From contig RHGM01000001.1 in assembly GCA_003724185.1 (NCBI GenBank), forward strand, positions 868,001-932,000: a DNA stretch of 64,000 bases, in the 5' to 3' direction. This DNA is from Porphyrobacter sp. IPPAS B-1204 (GTDB taxonomy: Bacteria > Pseudomonadota > Alphaproteobacteria > Sphingomonadales > Sphingomonadaceae). The position numbers and the translations under genes are program-made. Under the pieces are notes generated by a model. It was not told where the DNA came from. It saw nothing but the letters and a program-made list of their open reading frames with translations, and searched no databases. How positions within the stretch are numbered: position 1 is the first letter of the stretch; every line of letters begins with the position of its first letter. Below, one piece after another: positions 45,182 through 53,924 of this stretch.

Positions 45182-45963
45182 TGCCTTCCCGGCGCGGCCT
45201 GATGCTCGGTGCATTCTCAGCGTGGGTCGCAAGCCTCGTCCGTCCTGCCAAGGCGCTCGCCGATGATAGCCCCGCGCCGGGCATGATCGCGATAGATGAT
45301 CCGCGCTATGACCGCTTCTTTGCCGCCCGAACCCAGGTCTGGGAAAGCCTCGGCAGCGTCGATGATGATGTCATCGCCTATATCATCAGCCCCGAATTCA
45401 ACGGCGGTCCCGCATGGCCGACCACCCGTCAGGCCTACCGCGTCGTGCGCCCGGAAGGGAGCCTGATCATTGCATCGGATGGCCTCAGCGACCTGTTCGT
45501 TGACACCAACAGCCCGGAGCCCGGTTTCGGGTGCGAGGTCTACCTTGAAAGCCCCGATCTTGCCGACGCAGATTTCGACGCCGTCAGGCGCAGCTGGCAA
45601 TTTTCGCTGATCGAGAGTTTTGCTCAGAACGTGGCCCACTTCGGCGGGATCAACGAACGGCTCGAACGACTTGGCGTGATCTCGATGGAACTGCCCGCCC
45701 CGCTGGCCATGCCGCAGCGATGGGTCACAGATCGTGGGACTGTCGGTGCGCTTATCAACATTATGGTGCCGGACCGGCCAACCCAATGCGCTCTTGAGGA
45801 AGGGATGAATATCCGTCTGGTTGCCCTGACCGCGCTGTTGCCCGATGAAACCGAGCACGTGATCGCAGGACGCGCCGCGGCGCGGGCCGAAGTGGCGGGC
45901 CTGCTCGTTTCGTCGGGCACCGGCCTGACTTCACCCGCCAATCGGCGCTCGGTGCTTGCTTAA
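45181..45963 (+). CDS. Unrecognised exported protein, possibly SUFU-like
   Basis: 260 aa from ATG 45181, overlapping the leuC stop (GTG 45178 possible). The N-terminus PSRRGLMLGAFSAW is a weak twin-arginine-like signal. The middle (SDGLSDLFVDTNSPEPGFGCEVYLESPD) and the end (RLVALTALLPDETEHVIAG) resemble the suppressor-of-fused (SUFU) domain of bacterial immunity-type proteins, but this was judged by eye only. It is an unexpected insert in a leucine operon. Confidence 0.6.
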   Translation: MPSRRGLMLGAFSAWVASLVRPAKALADDSPAPGMIAIDDPRYDRFFAARTQVWESLGSVDDDVIAYIISPEFNGGPAWPTTRQAYRVVRPEGSLIIASDGLSDLFVDTNSPEPGFGCEVYLESPDLADADFDAVRRSWQFSLIESFAQNVAHFGGINERLERLGVISMELPAPLAMPQRWVTDRGTVGALINIMVPDRPTQCALEEGMNIRLVALTALLPDETEHVIAGRAAARAEVAGLLVSSGTGLTSPANRRSVLA

Positions 45964-45990
45964 GCTCACAAGACGGACCATTTTGCGACC

Positions 45991-46167
45991 ATGACCGACA
46001 AGCCCAAATCGAACACCGCCCGAAACGCCGCGATCGCCGCGGCTGGCGCCATCGGATCGGCCGCAATTGCTGCTGCCCTGCTTTATGCTGGCAAGCGCAA
46101 GAAGAAGCCGAACGAGCCGACTCAGCCCGGCCCGATCCCCTCGGGCGAGCCGCCCCAGACCGACTGA
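45991..46167 (+). CDS. 58-aa small membrane protein between leuC and leuD
   Basis: ATG 45991 to TGA 46167. One hydrophobic Ala-rich helix (ARNAAIAAAGAIGSAAIAAALLYAG), then a lysine cluster (KRKKKP) and a proline-rich tail. This is the layout of a tiny inner-membrane anchor. No family recognised. Thirteen bases before leuD. Confidence 0.6.
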   Translation: MTDKPKSNTARNAAIAAAGAIGSAAIAAALLYAGKRKKKPNEPTQPGPIPSGEPPQTD

Positions 46168-46179
46168 GGTAAAATAATC

Positions 46180-46779
46180 ATGCAACCGCTGACCCGCGTC
46201 GAAGGCCGCGCCATCCCGCTTGGCCTCAAGAATGTCGACACCGACATCATCATCCCGGCAAAATGGCTCAAGACCATCAGCCGCGAAGGCCTGGGCGCCG
46301 GCGCGTTCGAAGCGCTGCGGGCAGAACCGGGCAATGTGATTGACGATCCCGCCTATGCCGGATCGACCCTGCTCATCGCGGGCGACAATTTCGGCTGCGG
46401 TTCCAGCCGCGAACACGCCGCATGGGCCTTGGGCGACATGGGCATCCGCGTGGTGATCGCGCCCAGCTTTTCGGATATTTTTTCAGGCAACGCGGTCAAG
46501 AACGGCATCCTCCCCGTGGTGCTGCCGCAGGACGCGGTCGACCGGCTGCTGGAGGTGGCGCGCGCGGGCGAGCCGATCTCGGTTGATCTTGAACACCAGA
46601 CCGTCACCACGCCCTATCAGGACCGTTTCACTTTCACCCTCGATCCGTTCCGGCGGCATTGCCTGCTGAACGGGCTGGACGAGGTGGGCCTGACGATGGC
46701 GCGGGGCGAGGCCATCGGCGGCTTCGAAGCCAGCCGCACCGCCGCACAGCCGTGGCTGATGCGCGGCACCGCAGCCTAG
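46180..46779 (+). CDS. leuD: 3-isopropylmalate dehydratase small subunit
   Basis: 199 aa, normal length. Swivel domain with [15 protein letters not shown] and the loop [45 protein letters not shown]. Partners LeuC. A GAGGTAAAATAATC-type leader precedes the ATG. Confidence 0.96.
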   Translation: MQPLTRVEGRAIPLGLKNVDTDIIIPAKWLKTISREGLGAGAFEALRAEPGNVIDDPAYAGSTLLIAGDNFGCGSSREHAAWALGDMGIRVVIAPSFSDIFSGNAVKNGILPVVLPQDAVDRLLEVARAGEPISVDLEHQTVTTPYQDRFTFTLDPFRRHCLLNGLDEVGLTMARGEAIGGFEASRTAAQPWLMRGTAA

Positions 46780-46804
46780 AACAACAACACCGGGAGAGGA
46801 CATC

Positions 46805-47803
46805 ATGAAAGCCATTCGCACCCACGCCACTGGTGGGCCCGAGACGCTGACGCTTGACGAGATCGACGCGCCCACCCCCGGCAAGGGCGAGGTGCTGGTC
46901 GCGGTCAGGGCCTGCGCGATCAACTATCCCGACGGGCTGATCATCCGCGACATGTACCAGTTCAAGCCGCAGCGGCCCTTCTCGCCAGGCGGCGAGATCA
47001 GCGGCGTGATCGAGGCAGTTGGCGAAGGCGTCGAAGGCTTCAAGGTCGGTGACAGGGTGCTGGCCGGCATCGGCAATGGCGGTCTGGCCGAAAAGGTTGT
47101 GGTGCCAGCGAACCGGATGTTTGCCGTGCCGGACGGTGTGCCTTTCGAAAAGGCCGCTAGCCTGCTGATGACCTACGGCACCACCATCCACGGGCTGAAG
47201 GATCGCGGGCACATCAAGGCTGGCGATACTGTGCTGATCCTCGGCGCTGCGGGCGGTGTCGGCCTGTCTGCCATCGAGCTTTCCAAGGCCTTCGGCGCAC
47301 GCGTGGTCGCCGCTGTCTCCTCCGAAGCCAAGGGCGACGTGGCCCGTAAGGCCGGTGCCGACGAGGTGGTGATCTACCCCCGCGAGGCAATGGACAAGGA
47401 CGCCTCCAAGGCGCTCGCCGAAGCTTTCAAGAAAGCCTGCGGGCCGAACGGCGCGAACATCGTCTATGACATTGTCGGCGGTCAATATTCCGAGCCTGCC
47501 CTGCGCGCCATCGCGTGGGAAGGCCGCTTCCTGGTGGTCGGCTTCCCCGCCGGGATCGCCAAGATGCCCTTGAACCTCACCCTGCTGAAAAGCTGCGACA
47601 TCTGCGGCGTGTTCTGGGGCGCCTTCACCGCACGCGAGCCTGAGGCTTTCCACGCGCAGGTGAACGAGCTGTTCGACCTGATGAAGGCGGGCAAGATCGA
47701 TCCGCTGGTCAGCGAAACCTTCCCCCTCGCCCGCGCAGGCGATGCGATTGCCAAGCTTGAAGCCCGCGAGGCGGTGGGAAAGCTTGTGGTTACTATGGAA
47801 TAG
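46805..47803 (+). CDS. NADPH:quinone oxidoreductase-like MDR protein
   Basis: 332 aa behind GGGAGAGG. Medium-chain dehydrogenase/reductase of the zeta-crystallin / QorA type: N-terminal GroES-like domain (EISGVIEAVGEGVEGFKVGDRVL) and Rossmann motif ILGAAGGVGLSAIELSKAFGARVVAAVSS. No zinc-site cysteines. Reduces quinones or other electrophiles with NADPH; substrate unknown. Confidence 0.9.
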   Translation: MKAIRTHATGGPETLTLDEIDAPTPGKGEVLVAVRACAINYPDGLIIRDMYQFKPQRPFSPGGEISGVIEAVGEGVEGFKVGDRVLAGIGNGGLAEKVVVPANRMFAVPDGVPFEKAASLLMTYGTTIHGLKDRGHIKAGDTVLILGAAGGVGLSAIELSKAFGARVVAAVSSEAKGDVARKAGADEVVIYPREAMDKDASKALAEAFKKACGPNGANIVYDIVGGQYSEPALRAIAWEGRFLVVGFPAGIAKMPLNLTLLKSCDICGVFWGAFTAREPEAFHAQVNELFDLMKAGKIDPLVSETFPLARAGDAIAKLEAREAVGKLVVTME

Positions 47804-47832
47804 TGCCTTCCGGGAAATAGTATATCATTGGG

Positions 47833-47854
47833 GCGGCTTCCCGCTTGAAGCCGC
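47833..47854 (+). terminator. Weak hairpin after the quinone reductase-like gene
   Basis: GCGGCTTC and GAAGCCGC form a perfect eight-base stem with a six-base loop, 30 bases after the stop codon. No T-run follows, so rho-independent termination is uncertain. Confidence 0.4.
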
Positions 47855-47908
47855 GCCCGCCCGGCTCTATCGCTTAGCGCGGATCGTATCCGAAGGGACA
47901 CACATCAG

Positions 47909-48232
47909 ATGACCGACTTCAAAGACCGTGAACGCGCCGAGGAAGCCAAGTTCGCGCTCGACAACGACACCGCCTTCCGCATCGCCGCCCGCCGCAACCG
48001 CCTGCTGGGCGAATGGGCGGCCGGGCTGATGAACCTCACCCCCGAAGAAACCGACGCCTACAAGAAGGCGGTCGTCCAGGCCGATTTCGAGGAATCGGGC
48101 GATGAGGACGTGGTGCGCAAGCTGCTCGGCGATCTTACCGCCGCGCAGACCGATGTCAGCGAAGCCGACATTCGCGCCAAGCTTGAGGAAATGACGGTCG
48201 AAGCCCGCCGCCAGCTGTTCGGCGAGGTTTAA
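47909..48232 (+). CDS. F1-ATPase zeta inhibitor subunit (DUF1476)
   Basis: 107 aa. Four-helix protein typical of alphaproteobacteria: FKDRERAEEAKFALDNDTAFRIAARRNRLLGEWAA, and GDLTAAQTDVSEADIRAKLEEMTVEARRQLFGE. The N-terminal segment inhibits ATP hydrolysis by the F1 motor in Paracoccus. Four bases before bolA. Confidence 0.92.
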   Translation: MTDFKDRERAEEAKFALDNDTAFRIAARRNRLLGEWAAGLMNLTPEETDAYKKAVVQADFEESGDEDVVRKLLGDLTAAQTDVSEADIRAKLEEMTVEARRQLFGEV

Positions 48233-48235
48233 GCC

Positions 48236-48469
48236 ATGCCCATGACCGCTGCGGCCATCGAGGAAGCGATCCTTGCCGCACTGCCCGGCGCGACGGTCGA
48301 ACTGACCGATCTGGCAGGCGACGATGACCACTGGGCCGCAACCGTCACCGCGCCGCAGTTCGCAGGCCTCAGCCGCGTGGCCCAGCACAAGCTGGTCTAT
48401 GCCGCCTTCGGTGGGCGCATGGGGGGTGAGCTGCACGCCTTGCAAGTCACCACCGTTGTCCCCACGTAA
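48236..48469 (+). CDS. BolA-family protein
   Basis: 77 aa. BolA fold: IEEAILAALPGATVELTDLAGDDDHWAATVTAPQFAGLSRVAQHKLVYAAFGGRM, with the conserved region and final short strand. Works with the monothiol glutaredoxin encoded next in Fe-S cluster or iron sensing (as in bacteria and yeast). Confidence 0.92.
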   Translation: MPMTAAAIEEAILAALPGATVELTDLAGDDDHWAATVTAPQFAGLSRVAQHKLVYAAFGGRMGGELHALQVTTVVPT

Positions 48470-48511
48470 CAACGCAGCAATTCCATATCCGTATCAGAGG
48501 CGCATCGCACC

Positions 48512-48841
48512 ATGACCGACGTTAAATCGCGCATTTCCGACCTCGTCACCGCCAATGACGTGGTGCTGTTCATGAAGGGCACCCCGCTGTTCCCGCAATG
48601 CGGCTTTTCCGCCCGCGCCATCGCGATCCTCGATCATTGCGGCGTCGCCTATGAAAGCGTCGACGTGCTGCAGGACATGGAAATCCGCCAGGGCATCAAG
48701 GGCTATTCCGACTGGCCGACGATCCCGCAGCTTTACGTGAAGGGTGAATTCCTCGGCGGCAGCGACATCATGACCGAAATGTTCGAAGCGGGCGAATTGC
48801 AGCAGCTGCTCGATCAGCATGGTGTTGCCAAGGTCAGCTGA
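48512..48841 (+). CDS. grxD: Monothiol glutaredoxin GrxD
   Basis: 109 aa. The CGFS active site is in LFPQCGFSARA (residues about 30-33); WPTIPQLYVKGEFLGGSDIM is the GSH-binding loop. Grx4-type Fe-S carrier, usually paired with BolA, which is encoded 42 bases upstream. Confidence 0.96.
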   Translation: MTDVKSRISDLVTANDVVLFMKGTPLFPQCGFSARAIAILDHCGVAYESVDVLQDMEIRQGIKGYSDWPTIPQLYVKGEFLGGSDIMTEMFEAGELQQLLDQHGVAKVS

Positions 48842-48932
48842 CCCCTTTGTTTTCCGCGCGTCATGATGGCCCGGTCGCGGCACACGTCCTTTAAAGCAGG
48901 CCGGCCTGTCGGCTGACAGCGCATCCAGAATC

Positions 48933-48969
48933 AAAAAGCGCCCCGCAGGACCAGTGCGGAGCGCTTTTT
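48933..48969 (+). terminator. Rho-independent terminator after grxD
   Basis: AAAAAGCGC and GCGCTTTTT form the outer stem, with an inner CCGC...GCGG part, and the T-run is included. It lies 92 bases past the grxD stop. The remaining bases to the Nudix start (48970-49214) show no gene. Confidence 0.9.
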
Positions 48970-49214
48970 CATTTGGGGAGGCGCAACCCGGAGACCGGGG
49001 TGGGTCGCGCCTCTCGTCAAAGACCATTAGGACCACCACACATTATGCACAGTGTGTGCCAAACTCAGGAAACCATGGATTTCCGCTGTTTTTTGTAATC
49101 CGCGCCCTGTCTCACGCCCCGCAGTTGTAAAGCAGTCCGACACCCCTCTCCAATCCGGCAGGGGAACGCCAAAGCCCTTGGCAATTGCGCGGCGCAGGGC
49201 CATCCTTTGCCGCG

Positions 49215-50009
49215 ATGACCAGCGATGAAACCCGTGATTCTGGCCCCGAGGGCATTCCCGCAGCCACCATCATCATTTTCCGCAATGCCCCTGACGGCAG
49301 CGCGCCTGAAGTGCTGATGACGGTGCGTTCGCGCAACATGACGTTCGCGGGCGGCATGGCGGTGTTTCCCGGCGGGCGGGTCGATCCGGCGGACTATGCA
49401 ATGGGCGAGGCGGTTGCCGCGGCCCACGACCTCACCACCGATGAAGCCGCGCACCAGATCGCCGCCGTACGCGAGACGCTGGAGGAGACTGGCCTTGCTC
49501 TGGGTCTGGCGGGCGACATCACAGCGGACACTGCCGCCGCTGCCCGCACCATGCTGGCCGAAACCGGAGCCCTTGCCCCGGTGCTGGAGGCGTTCGGCTG
49601 GCGACTTGATCTTGCGCAGATCACGCCGTTTGCGCGCTGGTTCCCCAAGAACGAGGCCATTGCCCGTGTCTATGACACCCGCTTCTACCTCGCCAATCTC
49701 GGCACCGGCGCGGTCGATGTGTCGATTGACCATTCCGAAAACACCCATCTGTTCTGGACGAGCGCACAGGGCGCGCTCGACGCGGCGGAGCGCGGCGAAA
49801 TCAAGCTGATCTTTCCCACCCGCCGCAATCTCGAACGCCTCGCGCTGTTCGCCAGCTTCGAGGAAGCCCGTGCGCAGGCCGAAGCGATCCCGGTGCGCAC
49901 GATCATGCCGCAGGTGGTCGAACAGGACGGCAGGCCGTGGCTGACGATCCTCGCCGATGCGGGCTATCCGGTAACGGGCGAGCTTCTGGAGAACGTCGCG
50001 CGCGGCTGA
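49215..50009 (+). CDS. Nudix hydrolase
   Basis: 264 aa from ATG 49215 (an in-frame TTG is 30 bases earlier). Nudix signature with an enlarged first loop: GGMAVFPGGRVDPADYAMGEAV ... AVRETLEETGLAL. This long-loop layout and overall length resemble mammalian NUDT19/NUDT7-type acyl-CoA diphosphatases. It would hydrolyse a nucleoside diphosphate linked to another group, perhaps CoA. Alone; not part of an obvious operon. Confidence 0.87.
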   Translation: MTSDETRDSGPEGIPAATIIIFRNAPDGSAPEVLMTVRSRNMTFAGGMAVFPGGRVDPADYAMGEAVAAAHDLTTDEAAHQIAAVRETLEETGLALGLAGDITADTAAAARTMLAETGALAPVLEAFGWRLDLAQITPFARWFPKNEAIARVYDTRFYLANLGTGAVDVSIDHSENTHLFWTSAQGALDAAERGEIKLIFPTRRNLERLALFASFEEARAQAEAIPVRTIMPQVVEQDGRPWLTILADAGYPVTGELLENVARG

Positions 50010-50062
50010 GCGCCTGCGTCCAAGCGGCGGCGAATCGCAGATCCTGCATCACCGCAAAGCTA

Positions 50063-50076
50063 TGGTATCGCTATCA
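50063..50076. promoter_or_regulatory. LacI-type operator-like site upstream of the GH3 gene
   Basis: TGGTATCGCTATCA fits the LacI-family dyad pattern TGNNANCGNTNNCA. Centred about 205 bases before the GH3 start at 50276. One of three similar sites in the sugar region. Confidence 0.6.
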
Positions 50077-50218
50077 TAACGGCATGATGCGCGGTGCAGT
50101 CGTATTCTGATATGCTATTATCTCATATATTCAGTAATTTGCTGATACCTTCCTCACTGAGCCAAAATCTCCGCACGCGCCCCCGATTGACTTAGCCTTG
50201 CAGATTTTCCAACATCAA

Positions 50219-50232
50219 TGTTAGCGTTAGCA
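50219..50232. promoter_or_regulatory. LacI-type operator-like site just before the GH3 start
   Basis: TGTTAGCGTTAGCA fits the same dyad pattern and is identical to the 56773 site at 11 of 14 positions. It overlaps an ATG at 50218 that would otherwise be read as the start of the GH3 frame, which argues that translation begins later (50276). Confidence 0.55.
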
Positions 50233-50275
50233 AAGACGCAGGACATGGCGGCCTCGCCGCCAAGGGGAGAGGGAC

Positions 50276-52821
50276 ATGACAGGCCATCAAGGCCACAGGC
50301 GAGCTTGGCTGGTCGCAGCGCTGCTTGGTGCTGCGAGCGCCGCGACGGTTGTTTCGGCCGAACGCCCCAGCCGCCAGCGACCGCCGCAGGCCCAGCAGAC
50401 CCCACAGGCCCAGCAACCGCCGCAGGCATTGCCAACCCGGACATCTGGCCCGCCTACACCTACCCCGTTCCCACGCGCCCCGAACACGAGGCGCGCATTG
50501 CCGCCCTGATCGCGCGCATGACGATGGAAGAGAAAATCGGCCAGCTGGTGCAGGCCGATCTGTGCTGCGTCACGCCTGACGATGTTCGCAAATACAAGCT
50601 CGGCTCGATCCTCGTTGGCGGCAACAGCGGCCCGTATGGCAACGATCTCGCACCCGCACCCGATTGGCTGCGCGCAGCGGACGAGTTCTACCTCGCTTCG
50701 ATCGACCGGAGCGATGGCGGCGCAGGCGTGCCAATCATCTGGGGCACCGACGCGGTGCACGGCCATTCCAACATCATCGGCGCGACGATCTTCCCGCACA
50801 ATATCGGGCTTGGCGCCATGCGCGATGCCGCGCTGGTCGAACAGATCGGGGCCGTCACCGCCAAGGAAATCCGTGTCACAGGGCAGGAATGGACCTTTGC
50901 GCCCACAGTCGCCGTGCCGCGGGATTTCCGCTGGGGCCGCGCTTATGAAGGTTACTCCTCCGATCCTGACCTCGTCGCATCTTATGTCGGCGCGATGGTC
51001 CGCGGTCTTCAGGGCCCACCGACGAACGATAACCTCCTTGCCGGGCCGTGGGTGATTGCCTCGACCAAACACTTCCTCGCCGATGGCGGCACGGACAAGG
51101 GCGTGGACCAGGGCGACAGCTCGATCTCGGAAGCCGAGCTGCGCGACATTCACGGCAAGCCCTATGGCCCCGCGATTGCCGAGGGCGTGTCGACCGTGAT
51201 GGTCAGCTTCTCAAGCTGGCAAGGGGTCAAGATGACCGGCAACCACTCGCTGGTGACCGGCGTGCTGAAGGAACGGATGGATTTCGGCGGCTTCGTGGTG
51301 TCGGACTGGAACGCCCACGGACAAGTGGCAGGCTGCACCAACGAGGCTTGTCCGCAGGCGCTGATGGCGGGCGTCGACATGTATATGGCGCCCGATACGT
51401 GGAAGCCGATCTACGATGATCTGCTTACCCGCGCCAAATCGGGTGCGATCCCGATGGCGCGGATCGACGAGGCGGTGGCGCGGATCCTGCGGGTCAAGGC
51501 GCGGCTCGGGCTGTTTGATGCGGGCAAGCCCTCCGACCGGCCATACTCCGGCCAATACGAATTGCTCGGCGCGCCTGAACACCGCGCCGTGGCGCGTGAG
51601 GCGGTGCGCAAGTCGCTGGTACTGCTGAAGAACGAGGACGTGCTGCCGCTCGCCCCAGGTAAGCGGCTGCTGGTCGCGGGCGACGGGGCGGACGATATTG
51701 CCCGCCAGTCCGGCGGCTGGACGCTGAGCTGGCAGGGCACCGGCATCGACAACAGCCACTTCCCCGGCGCGACATCGATCTGGGCCGGATTGAAGCAGGC
51801 GGTCGAGGCTGGCGGCGGCAGTGCGGTGCTATCGCCCGATGGCAGCTATGCCGACAAGCCCGATGCCGCCGTGGTCGTCTTCGGCGAGACGCCCTATGCC
51901 GAGTTTCAGGGGGACCGCGCCGCGCTGGTGCTCGATCCCGAACTGACCGCGCCCTATGCGACGATGAAGAAGTTGCAGGCCGAGGGCATCCCGGTGATTG
52001 CCGTGATGATTACGGGCCGCCCGCTTTACGTGAACCCCGCGCTCAACGCAGCCGATGCCTTCGTGGTCGCATGGTTGCCCGGGAGCGAGGGCGGCGGCGT
52101 GGCCGATGTGCTGGTGGCAGATAGCGCAGGCAAGCCGCGCCATGACTTTACCGGCAAGCTGCCCGCAGACTGGCCGCGCGCCACGCAGATGGATGAAGGC
52201 ATCCTGTTCCCCTTCGGCTTCGGCCTTGATTACACTGCCCCCGCACCGGACTGGGCTGCGCTGCCCGAGCTTGATGCCAGCATCGTCAGCGCAGACAGCC
52301 GGACGTGGTTCGGCGCGGGCAATCCGGCAGCGCGCTGGTCGCTGTGGGTGGCAGGCGGCGGGCCGGAGATCGAGACGCGGATCACCACTCTGCCAGCCGA
52401 GGCGTTCGGTGGCCGGGTGCGGGTCACAGCCGAAAACTACAAGGTGCAGGAAGGCGCAAGGCGCTTTGCCGTGGCGGACGGGCTGGCAAGCGTGCAGCTT
52501 GGCAATCTTGATCCGGTCGATGTGGCGCGCGAAACCAATGGCGATGTCATGGTGCTGGTAACAATGCGGGTGTGGGATGCGCCTGCCGCAGCCCGCATCG
52601 GAGCGATCGGGCCGGGCAGCGAAGGCTTTGTCGCCGTCACCTTGCCCGCCAGCGAAGGCTATGTCCGTTACGGCGTGCCATTGAAATGCCTGCGCGATGC
52701 GGGCGCGGATGTGGCCAGCCTGACCCGGCCCTTCGTGCTCGAAACCCAGGGCAAGGCCGATTACGCCATCGCCGAAGTCCGGTTGGGCAGCGATGCGCAA
52801 GCGGTGTTGCCATGTCGCTGA
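50276..52821 (+). CDS. GH3 exo-beta-glucosidase / glucohydrolase, signal peptide out of frame with body
   Basis: Family 3 glycoside hydrolase of about 845 aa (exo-1,3/1,4-beta-glucan glucohydrolase type). The body reads RMTMEEKIGQLVQADL, KHFLADGGTDKGVDQGD, nucleophile Asp in FVVSDWNAHG, then the GH3 C-terminal domain (SLVLLKNEDVLPLA) and a C-terminal beta domain. ATG 50276 has an AGGGGAGAGGG ribosome site and encodes a clear signal peptide (WLVAALLGAASAATVVSA), but that frame is one base off from the body, which is open from 50218. Joining needs one added base (or two removed) between about 50375 and 50430, in CCG/CAG-rich repeats. Real damage or sequence error. Confidence 0.88.
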
Positions 52822-52877
52822 AGCGCTGACGATTGAACGATATGCAGGCTGCAAAGGCCGCACCAAGGGAGAGACCG

Positions 52878-53906
52878 ATGAAACGCTCAATGTTCGCCGC
52901 ACTGCTGCCCGTAGCCGCCATGACGCTTGCCCCCATCAGCGCGGTCGCCGCCCAGCCTGCGCCCGCAACCAAGCCCCTGCCGGTCGGCACCTGCATCAAC
53001 ATGGGCAACACTCTGGAGCCGCAGACCGAAGGCGCCTGGGGCGGGCAGCCCGCACGCAAGGCCGATTTCGAGCGGATCAAGGCGGCCGGCTTCGACACCA
53101 TCCGCCTCCCCGTGCGCTGGCACAACAAGTCGAGCGACAAGCCTCCTTATACCGTCGATCCCAAGTGGATGGACCGGGTGCAGCAGATCGTCGACTGGGC
53201 TTTGGCCGAGGATCTCAACGTCATCCTCAACAGCCACCACTTCGATCCGATCCATGATGACCCCTTGGGCGTGGCCGCATGGCACGGCGGGGTGTGGAAG
53301 CAGATTGCGGCGCGCTTTGCCGGATACCCCGAGGACACCCTGTGGTTCGAACTGGAGAATGAACCGCACAAGAACTTTACGCACGCCAACCTGCTGGAAA
53401 CGCTCGCCCCGTCACTGAAGGAAGTGCGCGCCCTCCACCCCACCCGCGCTGTGATCATCGGGGGTGAGAACTGGAGCGGGATCAAGTCGCTGGAAACGCT
53501 GCCGCTGCCCGAAGACCCGAACATCCACCCGACGTTCCATTACTATGACCCCTTCTCCTACACCCACCAGGGGGCCGAATGGACCGCGCCTGACATTCCG
53601 CCGGTGGGCCGCGCATTCCCCACGACTGAGGATGCGGCGCAGCTGGCGCGCGATGTCGCCTCGATCCAGACCTATATCGCCCGCACCGGCAAGACCCCCT
53701 TCATGGGCGAGGTCGGCGCGTTCGATCGCCACATTCCGCTGGCCGACCGGGTGAAATATCACCGCATGATCACCGATGCCTTCGCCCCCACCGGGATCGG
53801 CGTCTGTGTCTGGGCCTATACCAACACCTTCCCGTTCTACGATTCCGACAAGCGCCGCTGGCTGCCGGGAATGCTCGGCGCGTTGGGTTTGAAGGAACAG
53901 AACTGA
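52878..53906 (+). CDS. GH5 cellulase-like beta-glycosidase
   Basis: 342 aa from ATG 52878 with GGGAGAG before it. Signal peptide (MFAALLPVAAMTLAPISAVA), then a GH5 barrel: GTCINMGNTLE, FDTIRLPVRWH, NSHHFDPIHDD, acid/base Glu in LWFELENEP and nucleophile Glu in PFMGEVGAF. Secreted or periplasmic endo- or exo-glucanase. 56 bases after the GH3 gene, probably in the same operon. Confidence 0.94.
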   Translation: MKRSMFAALLPVAAMTLAPISAVAAQPAPATKPLPVGTCINMGNTLEPQTEGAWGGQPARKADFERIKAAGFDTIRLPVRWHNKSSDKPPYTVDPKWMDRVQQIVDWALAEDLNVILNSHHFDPIHDDPLGVAAWHGGVWKQIAARFAGYPEDTLWFELENEPHKNFTHANLLETLAPSLKEVRALHPTRAVIIGGENWSGIKSLETLPLPEDPNIHPTFHYYDPFSYTHQGAEWTAPDIPPVGRAFPTTEDAAQLARDVASIQTYIARTGKTPFMGEVGAFDRHIPLADRVKYHRMITDAFAPTGIGVCVWAYTNTFPFYDSDKRRWLPGMLGALGLKEQN

Positions 53907-53924
53907 CGCTTGAGGAGCCTTGCG

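Noticed and set aside
50211-50222. AACATCAATGTT short palindrome before GH3
   Set aside because: Five-base arms only, overlapping the better-supported LacI-type site; probably incidental.
50218-50275. ATG 50218 as the start of the GH3 protein
   Set aside because: It lies inside a LacI-type operator-like sequence, lacks a ribosome site, and would give an exported-family enzyme without a signal peptide; ATG 50276 fits better despite the frame problem.
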